A stretch of 64,000 bases of DNA. Source: Silurus meridionalis (lineage: Eukaryota > Chordata > Actinopteri > Siluriformes > Siluridae). Location: the NCBI RefSeq assembly GCF_014805685.1, contig NC_060885.1, positions 17,985,632 through 18,049,631 of the forward strand, in the 5' to 3' direction. The position numbers and the translations under genes were made by a program. Shown here piece by piece: positions 1 to 11,900 of the stretch. The notes under the pieces are model-generated. The model had not been told where the DNA came from. It searched no databases and saw only the letters and a list, made by a program, of their open reading frames with translations. Every line of letters begins with the position of its first letter. The first letter of the stretch is position 1.

Positions 1-317
1 AACATTTTTTTAATTCCTTGTTTTTAATGTTGTGGTAATTTTTTATGATAGTTTTACCTTATTTATGTAAAGCAGTTTAAATTATCATGATATAATGATA
101 GAAACAGTTTTTCACTGTGGGGACATATCTTTATACTGTAAGTACAATTTTATTGTATTATTTGTGTCCCCCTTCAAAAATTGCTCATGAGAAATTTTAT
201 ATTTATTGTCCCCCCCCCCAAATGTTAAATGAAATTTACGCCCATGATTCCAGCGTCAATCAAGTCGAGCTTCTGTTGATGTATTTAACCCTATTGTACA
301 GTTATTGTGAAGCCCCT

Positions 318-1072
318 CACAATGGTGAAGAGAAACGTTGATTCTGAAAACAGAGCCTTTTAAAACCGATGTGATTCTGTGTATATGTTTTTACTGACAC
401 TGCCGGTAAACTTGTGTGTCTTATATGTGGAGCGAATGTGGCTGTAATTAAGGAATTGAATCTAGGACGGAACTACAAAACAAAACATCAGGAGAAGCTA
501 AAGATACAGAAAGTAGAAGAGTTAAAGAAGAATCTGACATTTCAGCAAACGTTTTTCACCAGAGCAAAATCACTAAGTGAAGCTGGTGTGAAAACAGAGG
601 AGAAATCAGAGCAAAGTTTCTGAAGAGCTGCATTATGAAGGTGTGAGATGTCTTGTGTTTCACAGGAGATATTTTTATTGAGAGCAAAATATTTTAAATT
701 ATTTAAAGTTTAAGATAATTTTTATAAAATGGCATAAGAGCAAAGAAATCTGATTGTTTTGATTTGTTGTTATTTTAACGTTTATTTAAAAGCACAATTT
801 TTATTTATTTGTTTAGGATTTTTTTGCAGCATGTTCATATTTCTAACTTGTATAATTTTGACAGGAGATATTTTTATGGAGAGCAAAGTGTTTTAAGTTA
901 TTCAAAGTTTAAGTTTATTTATTCTGGAATAATATTCCTGTCTGTTTTTATTCATATTTATGTTAAAAAAACATTGTTTTAGTGTGTTCAATAAATGTTT
1001 ATCCTGTTCGGCCCGCGACCTAAATTGTGCTTTGAGTTTTGGCCCCATGTGCAATTAAGTTTGACACCCCTG
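318..1072 (+). mobile_element. hAT-type element fragment (GTF2IRD2/ZBED-like transposase N-terminus)
   Basis: The plus strand reads KRNVDSENRAF near 320-360. After a frame break it reads CLICGANVAVIKELNLGRN, then TKHQEKLKIQKVEELKK at 414-623. This is the C-x2-C ... H BED-like finger and following helix found at the start of hAT transposases related to GTF2IRD2. The reading frame stops early and no catalytic domain follows, so the copy is dead. The right end at about 1000-1072 (cggcccgcgacc ... ttgacacccctg) is a typical hAT terminus. The left end is not clear. The family call comes from recognised protein similarity, not from a search. Confidence 0.6.
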
Positions 1073-1139
1073 ACATAGATGAATATCATTAATTGTTAAT
1101 AATAACATATAATTAAAGGTAAATTGAGCAAATTTGTTA

Positions 1140-1228
1140 TTTCAGAATTGTGTATTAAACTGGTAGCCCTTCACATTAGTCGGTACTCAAGAAGTAGCTC
1201 TCGGTGTCAAAAAGGTTGGTGACCCCTG
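1140..1228 (-). mobile_element. Terminus of a second hAT-type element
   Basis: Read on the minus strand, this stretch starts caggggtcaccaacc and continues through tttttgacaccgagagctac, a hAT end common in vertebrate genomes. It lies directly beside the preceding hAT end. No coding sequence is visible. Confidence 0.5.
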
Positions 1229-1249
1229 AATTAGACCTTTACAAAAACT

Positions 1250-1470
1250 TTCTTCCGTTAGGGGTCGCCACAGCAGACCATCTGCATGTTTGATTTGTCA
1301 CATGTTTTTACGCTGGATGCCCTTCCTAACGCAACCCTCCCTTATTTATCCGGGCTTGGGACCGGCACTAAGGCTTGTGCAACCCTAATGGCTGGGGTTG
1401 GTTCCCTGACCAGGAATCAAACCCGGGCCGCAGCGGGGAGAGCGCCGCATCCTAACCACTAGACCACTAG
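1250..1470 (-). mobile_element. tRNA-Glu-derived SINE (Mermaid-like)
   Basis: On the minus strand the head (1470 down to about 1400) reads tggtctagtggttaggatgc then gggtttgattcctggtcagg. That is a tRNA-Glu-like Pol III promoter with A box and B box both preserved. The body (aaccccagccattagggttg ...) and the tail ctgtggcgacccctaacgg follow at 1276-1250. The tail is nearly the same as the 3' end of the LINE at 52.0-52.5 kb, which suggests mobilisation by that LINE. The family name is from memory of catfish SINEs and is less certain than the structure. Confidence 0.75.
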
Positions 1471-1499
1471 TGAATAATTAGACTCTTCCAAAGTCATAT

Positions 1500-2415
1500 A
1501 AAAATTTTAACATAATGACTAGCTTTTGATCATTTAAATGTTTTTGTAGGCCGTGCATAGGTGGATGGTTAAAAGAGATGGAGGGAACTTGCCAAAGAAT
1601 GAAAGAAATATTGTGATTTAAGTAATGGTGTCAATGAAATCCGAATTAACGGTAATATTTTTTAATACCATAAATCACTTTATTCTTTAGAAATTATTTT
1701 ATTACATGCAAACTATGGATTTAATGGGATTGGTCAAGTTTATAAATTGTTTAATCTTGTTGTGTGTGAAATCAATGTTATAATTCTTTTAAATAGAGAA
1801 TCTAAAAGCCAGTAGACAATAGAATCTAAAAGTCAGTCCTACTGAAGAAATAAAGTCATATATGTTTAAATTGACATGAGGGAGAAGGAATGATCACAGA
1901 AGATCCCAAATGAGTTTTAACACAAAATGACAATTTTCAACTTAAGGTGAACTACCCCTTAAATGTGTGTTAATATAAACTGGCGTAAATTTACAATGTT
2001 GTTTTTCTTTACAGGAAGAGGAGTTTAATAGCATGTCAGCTAGAAAGTGCAAAGAGCTTCATACTTGTCTGTGCAGTTCACATGTATCTACCTACCTCAA
2101 AAATCAGTGGATTTGTTTGCGAGATTCGTGGTGCAGAACAAATATTATATCAATATCAATAACATTAAGAATGTTCTACCTTCCTTATCTTTTGTACACA
2201 GGTTTTTTTCTCACAATGAAGTACCAGTTACTGAAGGGAAGGGTGAATAGCAGGATTAATCAGCTTCTTCGCTTGTTGTGTATTACAGGTAAATTTATGT
2301 TCATTGTATAACTTTTGTTATGGTGCAAAATTGTAATTACAAACTACACAAATCATTTGGCCAAGCTCTTATTATATAGGTCAGATAAATCAATCAGTCA
2401 TAAAATTATGACCAG
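1500..2415. other. Unassigned sequence with one exon-like segment
   Basis: No recognised gene. A splice-acceptor-like ttctttacag ends at about 2013 and is followed by open sequence in two plus-strand frames to about 2250-2310 (for example KSVDLFARFVVQNKYY in one frame). No homology is recognised. It could be an exon of an undetected gene, a decayed transposon, or chance. Confidence 0.2.
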
Positions 2416-2769
2416 CTGTCTATGTCAGGGAGCGTGAGAGGAAATGCAAATGCAGGACGCAGAATGAATTTTAAAAGGCAGTCTTTTAAATAGAAAAAAC
2501 AAAGTAATAATACAAACTGTCCGAAAACTTATGAACCCCCCTTAAGTAGGAGCACCAAAAGACAGACAGCAGGAAAAGGCAAAAACTAAACAACAAACCA
2601 GGAGCAGGGCAGAAGAGACAGGAAGCAGACTGAAAAATAACAAACAAATGTCCAAGAACCGGCAAAAGAAAAATTAAAAACTGCCGGCCTAATCCGGGAA
2701 AAACGCTAGTCTGAAAAAAAATGAGAGATCCAAAATAGAAGAAAAAATAATCCACAGGGAAAAACGGCA

Positions 2770-3563
2770 GAAAGGTCCCAAAAACAAAGGATGTCACGAG
2801 GGAGGCTGTGCAGACAGAAAAGGTGCGGGAGAAGGAGTGCAGCGGTCTCCTTAGCTGAAGGCAGTTCGGCTAGGGGAATGAAATGTACTATTTTCGAGAA
2901 CCAGTCTACCACGGTGAGAATGTCTGTGCTTTTGGCAGAGGGAGGGAGTCCAGTAACAAAATCCAGGGCAATGTGAGACCAGGTACGTTTAAGCAAAAGA
3001 AATGGACGTAGTAACCCCACTGAACGGCTCTTAGGATTCTTGTGTTGCGTGCAGGTAGGACAGGCGGCTACAAATTCACAGACATCTCTCTGGACAGTGG
3101 GCCACCAGAACTGCTGCCAGAGGAGGGACAGAGTACGGGGATCCTCAGGGTGGTAAAACAGAGGTGAGCCATGACACCACTGGAGGACCTGGGACCGCAG
3201 CTGCTCGGGAACAAAAAGTCTCTTAGCAGGGCAACCCTCAGGAACCGGCTGGTCCACAGTGGCAAGTTTAACCTTTGCCTCAAGGTCAAAGTCCAGGGCA
3301 CGCACAGTAACAGAAGGAGAAAGTATGGATGTGAAGGTGGGGTCTCCTTCATCCACATGGGAGTGTAACCTGGAAAGAGTGTCAGGCTTCCCATTCATAG
3401 ATCCCAGGCGGTAGGAGAGGGAGAAATTGGACCTGCCGAAAAAAAGTGCCCAGTGAACCTGGCGAGGGTTGTGGTGCTTGGCAGTGCACAGATACTCCAG
3501 GTTGCGGTGATCTGTCCAGACCGAGAAAGGCGTCTCAGCCCCCCCTCTAAACAGTGATGCCAT
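2770..3563 (-). pseudogene. Gypsy RNase H/integrase remnant
   Basis: The frame opens inside RNase H ([15 protein letters not shown]; the last RNase H residues are VHWALFF and GKPDTLSR). It then runs into the integrase zinc region, with the CPTC pair, and the first part of the DDE core ([26 protein letters not shown]). Sequence after LPRDI no longer resembles integrase, so the remaining core and the C-terminal domain are missing. Confidence 0.75.
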
Positions 3564-4999
3564 TCTTTCAGGGCAAGCTTGGAATCAGGAAAAAACAGGA
3601 CTGGGGCAGAGGCGAAGAGGTCTTTGAGTCTGATGAAAGCTTGCTCCGCCTCAAGAGGCCACGAGAAATACCGGCGAGAAGAACGTCAGTTGGTGAAGAG
3701 GGGCAGCAACAGAACTGTAGCTTCGAATAAACCGCTCAAAAAAATAGCCAAACCACTGGAACCTCTGCAGCTGCTTCCCAGAGGAGGGTGTGGGCAAATC
3801 TTTGACTGCTCTGATCCTGGCTGGATCCATTCGTATGCACATTTCTCCGCTTTGACGTACAGACCATTCTGGAGGAGGCGCTGGAGTACCAAACAAACGT
3901 GGTCACATGCTTATCCAGAGATCAGGGAAAACACCAACATGTCGTCCACAAATACAAAAACGTGATGGTTTAAAATATCACGCAGCACGTCGTTAATGAG
4001 AGTTTGGAAAACTGCTGGTGTGTTGGTGAGGCCAAACAGCATGACCAAATACTCATAATGACCCAACGGGGTGTTGAAAGCCGCCTTCCATTCATCCCCT
4101 TCCCAAATACGAACGAGATGGTAGGCATTCCTCAGGTCCAGTTTTGTGAAAACGGAAGCTCCTTGAAGCTGTTCAAAAACCGTGTCCATTAAGGGGAGCG
4201 GATAGCGGTTCTTGATGGTAATAGTATTGAGACCACGATAATCGATGCAGGGGCGTAAAGTCCCATCCTTCTTCTCTACAAAAAAGAACCCCGCACCGGC
4301 AGGGGAGGAGGAAGGGCGAATAAGGTCAGCGGCAAGCGGTTCCTAAATGTACTGCGTCATGGCTTTTTGTTTGGGGCCTGACAGTTGGTACAAACACCCC
4401 CCGGAGGCGAGGACCCGGGTAGGAGGTCGATGGCACAGTCACATTGCCAATGAGCAGGTAAGGAGGAAGCTCAGGCCTTGCTGAATACTTGACCTAGGTT
4501 ATATAAACCGAGGGAATTGAGTCGAGGTCCAAGGTCCCAAGGGAACCAGAGGCAGATGGCCTCTGGAGTAAAACAGTGGGAATAGCAGAAGGCTCCCCAC
4601 TCTAAGGCTTTAGCCGTGGACCAATCCAGGTGGGGGTTGTGTTTCTGCAGCCAGGGAAAGCAAAGCATGACAGGGGTGTGAGGGGATGAAATAACCAAAA
4701 AGGATAGCCAATCCTGATGTTGATCAGCAATGTTGACAGAGCGGCTTTGTGTGACAGGTCGCTTGATAAAGGGGATGGCCATCGAGAGCTTGAACTTGAA
4801 GGATGGCTGGCAATGGTTTGGTCTCAATCATTAACTGCTGAACTAGATCCTGATCCAGAAATTCTGAGTCTGCCCCTGAATCCACAAAAGCCTCAAGCTT
4901 GTGCTCCTTCCCCTAGAGAGGATGCAGATGTCTAGAAGTGGTTTGGAGAGGGCAGGAAAGATTTGGTTTGGCGAGGGCCTCCCCATCAGCGACGAGCCC

Positions 5000-5561
5000 A
5001 GTCTTTTACTGGGCAGGAAATCGCCATGTGTCCAGCCTCCACGCAGTAGAGACACAAGCCTCTGGAGCAACGCCTCTTCTTTTCATTTGGGAATAGGTGT
5101 CGGCACCCGATTTCCATAGAACAGGGTGGAGAGTGGGGTTCTGGAACGGTAGTGTCGCAAGGGAGTGTTCGACAGCGGTATTGCAGCGGAGAGTGGCAAC
5201 ACTCGGAGCGCCGAGGGGTGTGCTCTGCACGACGCTCCTGCAGGCGACTGTCTATTCGTGTTGCAAGGACAATGAGGTCATCTAAGTCAGGTGGAAGTTC
5301 CTGGGTGGCTAACACATCTTTAACCTCAGCAGCCAAACCCCGATTGAAAACGTCATAGAGGGCAGTGGGGTTCGATCCTCTATCCATGATGGCGGTGCAA
5401 AACTCAGCAGCGAAATCAGCCACCGAACGCCTACCTTGAGTGGCAGAAAACAGCAAGCGAGCTGCATCGTGACAGGGAGAGACAGAGTCGTATATCTTCC
5501 AGAGAAGGAGGAAAAGAACAAGCAGTGGGGGGTCTGGTTCTCCCACTCTGCGGTGGCCCAC
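5000..5561 (-). pseudogene. Gypsy gag remnant with CCHC zinc knuckle
   Basis: The open frame codes for a retrotransposon capsid-like segment (FAAEFCTAIMDRG, ALYDVFNRGL, DLDDLIVLATRIDSRL) and a single CCHC knuckle spaced C-x2-C-x4-H-x4-C. In a live element it would package the RNA. Here it is part of a truncated copy with no intact pol. Confidence 0.75.
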
Positions 5562-5880
5562 TGGAGAGTGGGACCTGATAGCAGAAAATCACATAGGCCA
5601 CCTTGGCTACTTCAGTGGAAAAATAGGAGTGTTGAAGTTGAAAGATAATGCCGCACTGAGTCAGGAAAGAGGGGCAGTGTCCTGGTTCCCCGGAGAAATG
5701 TGGAGGGGTTCACGGGAACTAATTATGACCAGAGTGGGTTCCATCACGGTCGGTGGTGCAGGTGAGGCGACGGGTGTGGCTACAGCCGAGGTACTGTGGC
5801 TTTGACCCGCGCACTGCATGAAATCTTGCAGTGCCGAACCAATCTCACGTAGCTCACGCCGTCGGTTGACAGTCTAATAT

Positions 5881-6062
5881 TGTGTTGGTCTTTTCCTGCT
5901 AAAACAGTCCTGACTCATAAAGGCATGGACAATATAAAGTGTCTGACACCAATATGTTAGCAGCAGATCTTTTAATTAAGTTCTGTAAGTTGCTCCATGG
6001 ATCGAACTTGTTGGTCCAATACATCCCACAGATGCTCGATTGGATTGAGATATGAGGAATTT
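5881..6062 (-). mobile_element. 3' end of a Tc1-like transposon (family A)
   Basis: The plus strand reads aatattgtgttggtc, then caaaacagtcctgac and gatgctcgattggattgag. This is the reverse complement of the 3' transposase region of a common fish Tc1-like element whose ends also appear at 58,482-58,971. The last codons correspond to the conserved stretch before the DDE glutamate. Only the end is present. Confidence 0.65.
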
Positions 6063-7340
6063 GGAGTCATAAAGGAATAGTAAGTCATAAAGGGACAACA
6101 TTTTGCACATGTCTTGCAAATAGTATGTGTATGTATATTAGTTCACAACATTCTGTACACATCATCTTGTGAGATTATATCTGATGATTCACACTGCTTA
6201 AAGTTCATTGAGAAAAAGAAAGCATGCTCATAGATCTTCAAGAGTGAAGCCAATCAGAAAAATTCATTGAAAATAATTAAGTGTACAGTTTCGTAAAAAG
6301 AGCACACAGTTTTTTTTCACAGAAAGCTTACACGGTCAAAACAAAGAAAAAACAAGGTTGATCTTGTAGAGAGGTAAATGTCTTGCTGAGGAAACAATTA
6401 CTACTAGCTACAGGTTTTGCCTGGCTAAAAAAATTTTTCTTTGTTGCTGCTACCTTTTCTGTAAATGACTGTTGTACAGATCGTTGTATAAAAAAAATCA
6501 TAAAATTAACAAAATTAATGAACAAATAATGATTATTTACAATTATTTCACTAAATGATTTTATCGAATTGCATATTCTTGGCAACATTCTCACATTACA
6601 ATAAAATATTAAAATACAATTATGATTATCTTTTTGTAGTAAGGAACAGAATCAAAATACAAATTCAATAAAAAAATACAAAACAATAACAAATCCCATG
6701 AATTAAAGGTACTGTATTTATCTGCAGTCATAAACATTCCGTTTGTACTAGGTCATGTCCACAAGGTGGCGCCTTCACAATTAAATGTTTATTTATTTCG
6801 GGGTTTTTATTGTTAGTTTAACTTCTTTATTTTTATAATTTAACAATTTTTAGAATGTGTATATTTGACTGGTAGACTAAATACGTTTTTGATTTTCCAA
6901 GATTTATGTGATATCACAAGTTTGAGTTATATTAATAGTATCCCATCATACTTGGTGGTACGGGTCACTTCCTGTTCACTGCATGTGAGAAAGCCACGAT
7001 GAGTATTGAAAGCTCCAATGCTTATTGTAAAGTAAGATGTGTTCAATGAAAATACAGGTTTGTGCAAGAAGTTACTACTCTTAGTCCACAAGTAGGCAAA
7101 GTGGTATGTAGGTTTATTTTCTGTTTTATGTCTAAATATAATGTTGTGTCTTTCTTTGTAACTGAATGTATTTGTGTATATTTTTTTCCTTTTGTTCAAT
7201 TTTACGGTGTTGATGTCAAGTGTAATAAACATCAGAAAAAGAACCTCTGCCTTTGGATTGTGACTAAGGGTGGCATACTGTATCTATAAAACTCTTCAGT
7301 TTACATGTCTTTTATTAGGGATATGTGTTTTATTTTTTTC
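6063..7340. other. Intergenic, AT-rich, nothing recognised
   Basis: The sequence is AT-rich with scattered homopolymers. No splice-bounded exon, RNA gene or recognised repeat was seen. Confidence 0.5.
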
Positions 7341-7345
7341 TTTTA

Positions 7346-7467
7346 GACATGAGTCAATTAACTCAAATGTGCCCCCCATTAAACCAGGCCCAAGGCCATG
7401 GGTCGCCTGTTCAAATATCTCCCAGCTGCTCCTCAATGTGGCGAGAAGTGTTTGTAATGTTTCCCTG
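7346..7467 (-). other. Unassigned open, exon-like segment
   Basis: On the minus strand a splice-acceptor-like caattgcag is followed by about 44 open codons (for example LLATLRSSWEIFEQATHG) that end at a poly-A-like stretch. The amino-acid composition looks protein-like, but I recognise no family and see no matching donor or neighbouring exon. It is as likely to be transposon debris as a lone exon. Confidence 0.2.
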
Positions 7468-7523
7468 CAATTGAATTACATAAAGCATATGGTTTCAATT
7501 TGCATAATCATTAAAAAAAGAAT

Positions 7524-8280
7524 TACCGTATTTTTGGACTATAAGCCGCTACTTTTTTTCTTTGTTTTGAACCTTGCGGCTTAAACAACGAAGCGGCTTA
7601 CTTATGAATTTTTCCTGGGTTTTTTCCGGTTTCACAAACTTCAAGCCAAAAAACTGAGCCCCATAAGATTAGACCAATGAAATTTCTGAACGGAAACGAA
7701 AAAAACGCACCTCACCTGTGTTCTGAGCTGCACGGCATCGGGAGAAATTTTTTTTTTAAATGCACGACGATGCCAAAAGATAAACTCCCGAGAGAAATAG
7801 TTGTGAAAGGAAGGAGGAAGACAGTGAACAATGACTTACTTGGTCAGCTACTGTTTAGATACAAGCCGTTGTAACGCTTTGAGTCAGGGTGAAGGGATAG
7901 CTCACTAACTCCAGTTGCAACAGAAATCATATAAGCACAGACAGGTTTCCACAACTCGTGCTTTTTTATTTTTCTTCGCAACAGCGTTAAGGGTTAGTCA
8001 AAGAAACGTAGAAATCAGCATCAGAAAATAATAAGGACATAATCCTCGGTCTCCACACATGCAGTAGTACCGGAAAAAATGCAGTGGAATGCTATTCCCA
8101 AAATACCGCTATGCTCCTAAAGGAAGCGCAACATATTTCACCCGTTACACCGTGTGTAACGTGTCTTTCGTAAAAGCCTGTGTAAAGTACATTAGTGTAG
8201 ACACGGCTTATAGACAGGTGCGGCTTGTTTATGTTAAAAATAATAATATTTGTAAAATAAATCTTCACCTAGTGAAAGGC
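7524..8280 (+). mobile_element. Non-autonomous DNA element, 'cggactataag' family, copy 1
   Basis: It begins taccgtatttttggactata. Over about 750 bp it is colinear with 61,195-61,987, including the shared open stretch after atgccaaaagataaactc and the purine run gtgaaaggaaggaggaag. The right terminal inverted repeat, present in copy 2, is lost here after about 8270. No transposase is encoded. The superfamily is not assigned. Confidence 0.7.
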
Positions 8281-8536
8281 TGACACTCTCAGTACCAGGA
8301 AGGCCTCTGTAAAGATGACAAGAGCTACAAAAAAACTTTCTAAAATAGGATTAACATAAATGTGGTATTATAGATATGTTTTGTTCATAAACATTAACCG
8401 TATCTCTTGCCAAATTTCTATTTATACATTTTTAAAAGGAGAGGTTGAAACACAGAATGGTAATCACTTTTACACAAGCTATGGTGATAGATTAGTATAT
8501 ATGTGGGTAGGTATATACTGTATATGAGTTGCTATC

Positions 8537-8985
8537 TGTCAGGGATCCACCTGCCACGCCCCCTTTTGTGGCTTTCATGCCTCCACTCTCCCTGGAGCTC
8601 CAGGTTTAACCACGCACACATAGAGCTCGTTGTCACTCATGCCTCCGCTCTCTGTGGAGCTCCAGGCTTAACTACGCACTCCTGGAGCTCATCATCACTC
8701 CACCCTGCTTCTACATAAGCTTCTTACTCTCACTCCCTCCCTTGTTCATTATTAAATGTGTGGGTTCTATGTATGTGTTGGACTCTACGTGCAGTCTATG
8801 TTTTCGTGCTTCGGTTTTCACACAGGACTGTATTTTTCCGTTCCATTCGGACTCCACAATCCCGTCCCGGCTGCGCTTCTCCTCTCTGTGCATCTCGGGT
8901 CAGCTACGCTTCTCCCAAAGCGCACCTTGGACTCTCTCAACCGAAGGACTGCCGTGTGCGTGTGTGTGCACGTGTGTGTGTGCTC
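8537..8985 (+). mobile_element. Solo-LTR-like segment
   Basis: It starts tgtcagggatccacctgcca and carries ccttgttcattattaaatgt, a possible polyadenylation region, followed by a C/T-rich stretch typical of an LTR downstream part. The same first ~30 bases recur at 33,197. No partner LTR or primer-binding site was identified. The right edge runs into the tandem array at about 8,990. An LTR is the best guess, not a proof. Confidence 0.4.
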
Positions 8986-8987
8986 CT

Positions 8988-11900
8988 GTGTATCCCACTG
9001 AGCTATCTTGTCACCCTTGTGTATGCAGTCAATAGGCCTAATGAACCAACATGGCTTCTTTTCCTATACTTTAACACAATGTAACTCATATTAAAAGTAG
9101 GCCAAACAAGACTTTCAAAAAAGACCAAGAAATAAAGCAATCTTTTAAACAGGTCTCTTTAATTAACAAATAGATTTACAGTTTAATGTCACAAAGGAGA
9201 CAAACTATTAGATTTCAAAAGAAAATTTTACCATGGCAACACCAGGATTTGAAACTACAATCTTGTGGGAACCTGCTGATTGGTAAACCAACACCTTACC
9301 CACTGAGCTATTTTGGCACCCTTGTGCAGGCAGTCAATAGGCCTAATGAACCAACATGGCTTTTTTCCTATCCTTCAACACCATATAACATATTAAAAGT
9401 AGGCCAAACAAGTCTTTCAAAAAAGACCAAAAAATAAGGCAATCTTTTAAACAGGTCTCTTTAATTAACAAATAGATGTACAGTTTAATGTCACAAAGGA
9501 GACAAACTATTAGATTTCCAAAAAAAAAGAAAAAATTTTACCTTGGCAACACCAGGATTTGAACCAACAACCTTGTGGGAACCTGCTGATTGGTAAACCA
9601 AAACCTTACCCACTGAGCTATCTTGGCATGCTTGTGCATGCAGTCACGAGGCCTAATGAACCAACATGGCTTCTTTTCCTATACTTCAACAACATATAAC
9701 ATCATAAAATCAGGCCAAACAAGTCTTTCAAAAAAGACAAAGAAATAAAGCTATCTATGAAACAGGTCTCTTTAATTAACATATAGATTTACAGTTTAAT
9801 GTCACAAAGGAGACAAACTATTAGATTTAAAAAGAAAAAAGAAAAATTTTATCATGGGAAGACCTGGATTTGAACCTACAACCTTGTGGGAACCTGCTGA
9901 TTGGTAAACCAACACCTTACCAACTGAGCTATCTTGGCACCCTTGTGCAAGCAGTCAATAGGCCTAATGAACCAACATGGCTTCTTTTCATATACTTCAA
10001 CATTATATAACATATTAAAAGTAGGCCAAACAAGTCTTTCAAAAAAGACCAAAAAATAAAGCAATCTTTTAAACAGGTCTCTTTAATTAACAAATAGATT
10101 TACAGTTTAATGTCACAAAGGAGACAAACTATTAGATTTCAAAAGAAAATTTTACCATGGCAACACCAGGATTTGAAACTACAATCTTGTGGGAACCTGC
10201 TGATTGGTAAACCAACACCTTACCCACTGAGCTATTTTGGCACCCTTGTGCAGGCAGTCAATAGGCCTAATGAACCAACATGGCTTCTTTTCCTATCCTT
10301 CAACACCATATAACATATTAAAAGTAGGCCAAACAAGTCTTTCAAAAAAGACCAAAAAATAAGGCAATCTTTTAAACAGGTCTCTTTAATTAACAAATAG
10401 ATGTACAGTTTAATGTCACAAAGGAGACAAACTATTAGATTTCCAAAAAAAAAGAAAAAATTTTACCTTGGCAACACCAGGATTTGAACCAACAACCTTG
10501 TGGGAACCTGCTGATTGGTAAACCAAAACCTTACCCACTGAGCTATCTTGGCATGCTTGTGCATGCAGTCACGAGGCCTAATGAACCAACATGGCTTCTT
10601 TTCCTATACTTTAACACAATGTAACTCATATTAAAAGTAGGCCAAACAAGTCTTTCAAAAGACAAAGAAATAAAGCTATCTATGAAACAGGTCTCTTTAA
10701 TTAACAAATAGATTTACAGTTTAATGTCACAAAGTAGACAAACTATTAGATTTAAAAGAAAAAGAAAATTTTATCATGGGAAGACCTGGATTTGAACCTA
10801 CAACCTTGTGGGAACCTGCTGATTGGTAAACCAACACCTTACCAACTGAGCTATCTTGGCACCCTTGTGCATGCAGTCAAAAGGCCTAATAACCAACATG
10901 GCTTCTTTTCCTATACTTCAACATTATATAACATATTAAAAGTAGGCCAAACAAGTCTTTCAAAAAAGACCAAAAAATAAGGCAATCTTTTAAACAGGTC
11001 TCTTTAATTAACATATAGATTAACAGTTTAATGTCACAAAGTAGACAAACTATTAGATTTCAAAAGAAAAAGAAAATTTTATCCTGGCACATGGCATGAC
11101 ACCTGGATTTGAACCTACAACCTTGCAGGAACCTGCTGATTAGTAAAACAACACTTTACCAACTGAGCTATCTTGGAACCCTTGCATGCAGTCAATAGGC
11201 CTAATGAACCAACATGGCTTCTTTTCCTATACTTCAACACCATATAACATATTAAAAGTAGGCCAAACAAGTATTTCAAAAAAGACCAAAAAATAAGGCA
11301 ATCTTTTAAAAAGGTCTCTTTAATTAACAAATAGATTTACAGTTTAATGTCACAAAGGAGACAAACTATTAGGTTTCAAAAGAAAAATGAAAAATTTTAC
11401 CATGGCGACAACAGGATTTGAACCAACAACTTTCTGAGAACCTACTGATTGGGAAGCCAACACCTTACCCACTGAGCTATCCTATGACCCATGTGCATGC
11501 AGTCAATAGGCCTAATGAACCAACATGGCTTATTTTCTTATACTTCAACACCATATAACACATTAAAAGGAGGCCAAACAAGTGTTTCAAAAAAGACCAA
11601 AAAATAAAGCAATCTTTTAAACAGGTCTCTTTAATTAACAAATAGATTTACAGTTTAATGTCACAAAGTAGACAAACTATTAGATTTCCAAAAAAAAGAA
11701 AAAAAATTATCATGGGGACATCAGGATTTGAATCCACAAACTGGTGGGAATCTGCTGATTGGTAAACCAGCACCTTACCCACTGAGCTATCTTGGCACCC
11801 TTGTGCATGCAGTCAATAGGCCTAATGAACCAACATGGCTTCTTTTCCTATACTTCAACAACATATAACATTTTAAAAGTAGGCCAAACAAGTCTTTCAA

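Larger units (their letters stand above)
2420..5880 (-). mobile_element. Ty3/gypsy LTR-retrotransposon relic (gag-pol, broken)
   Basis: All pieces read on the minus strand in the gag-PR-RT-RNaseH-IN order. Gag lies at 5561-4986 and ends in a CCHC knuckle (CLYCVEAGHMAISC). A protease-linked segment at about 4827-4471 contains CFPWLQKHNPHLDW. Reverse transcriptase at about 4189-3911 has FVDD at the active site, followed by connection/RNase H pieces to about 3480. The integrase HHCC region and the start of its core lie at 3480-2770 ([20 protein letters not shown]). The frame is broken many times and the integrase core is cut off after LPRDI. The 2420-2770 end is short non-coding sequence. No LTR pair was found at the boundaries, so this is an old truncated copy. 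Confidence 0.85.

Noticed and set aside
9186..10313. Repeated 60-80 codon open frames with shared sequence (SQRRQTIRFQ-like)
   Set aside because: They repeat with the satellite period and are antisense to its tRNA-like module, so they are by-products of the repeat.
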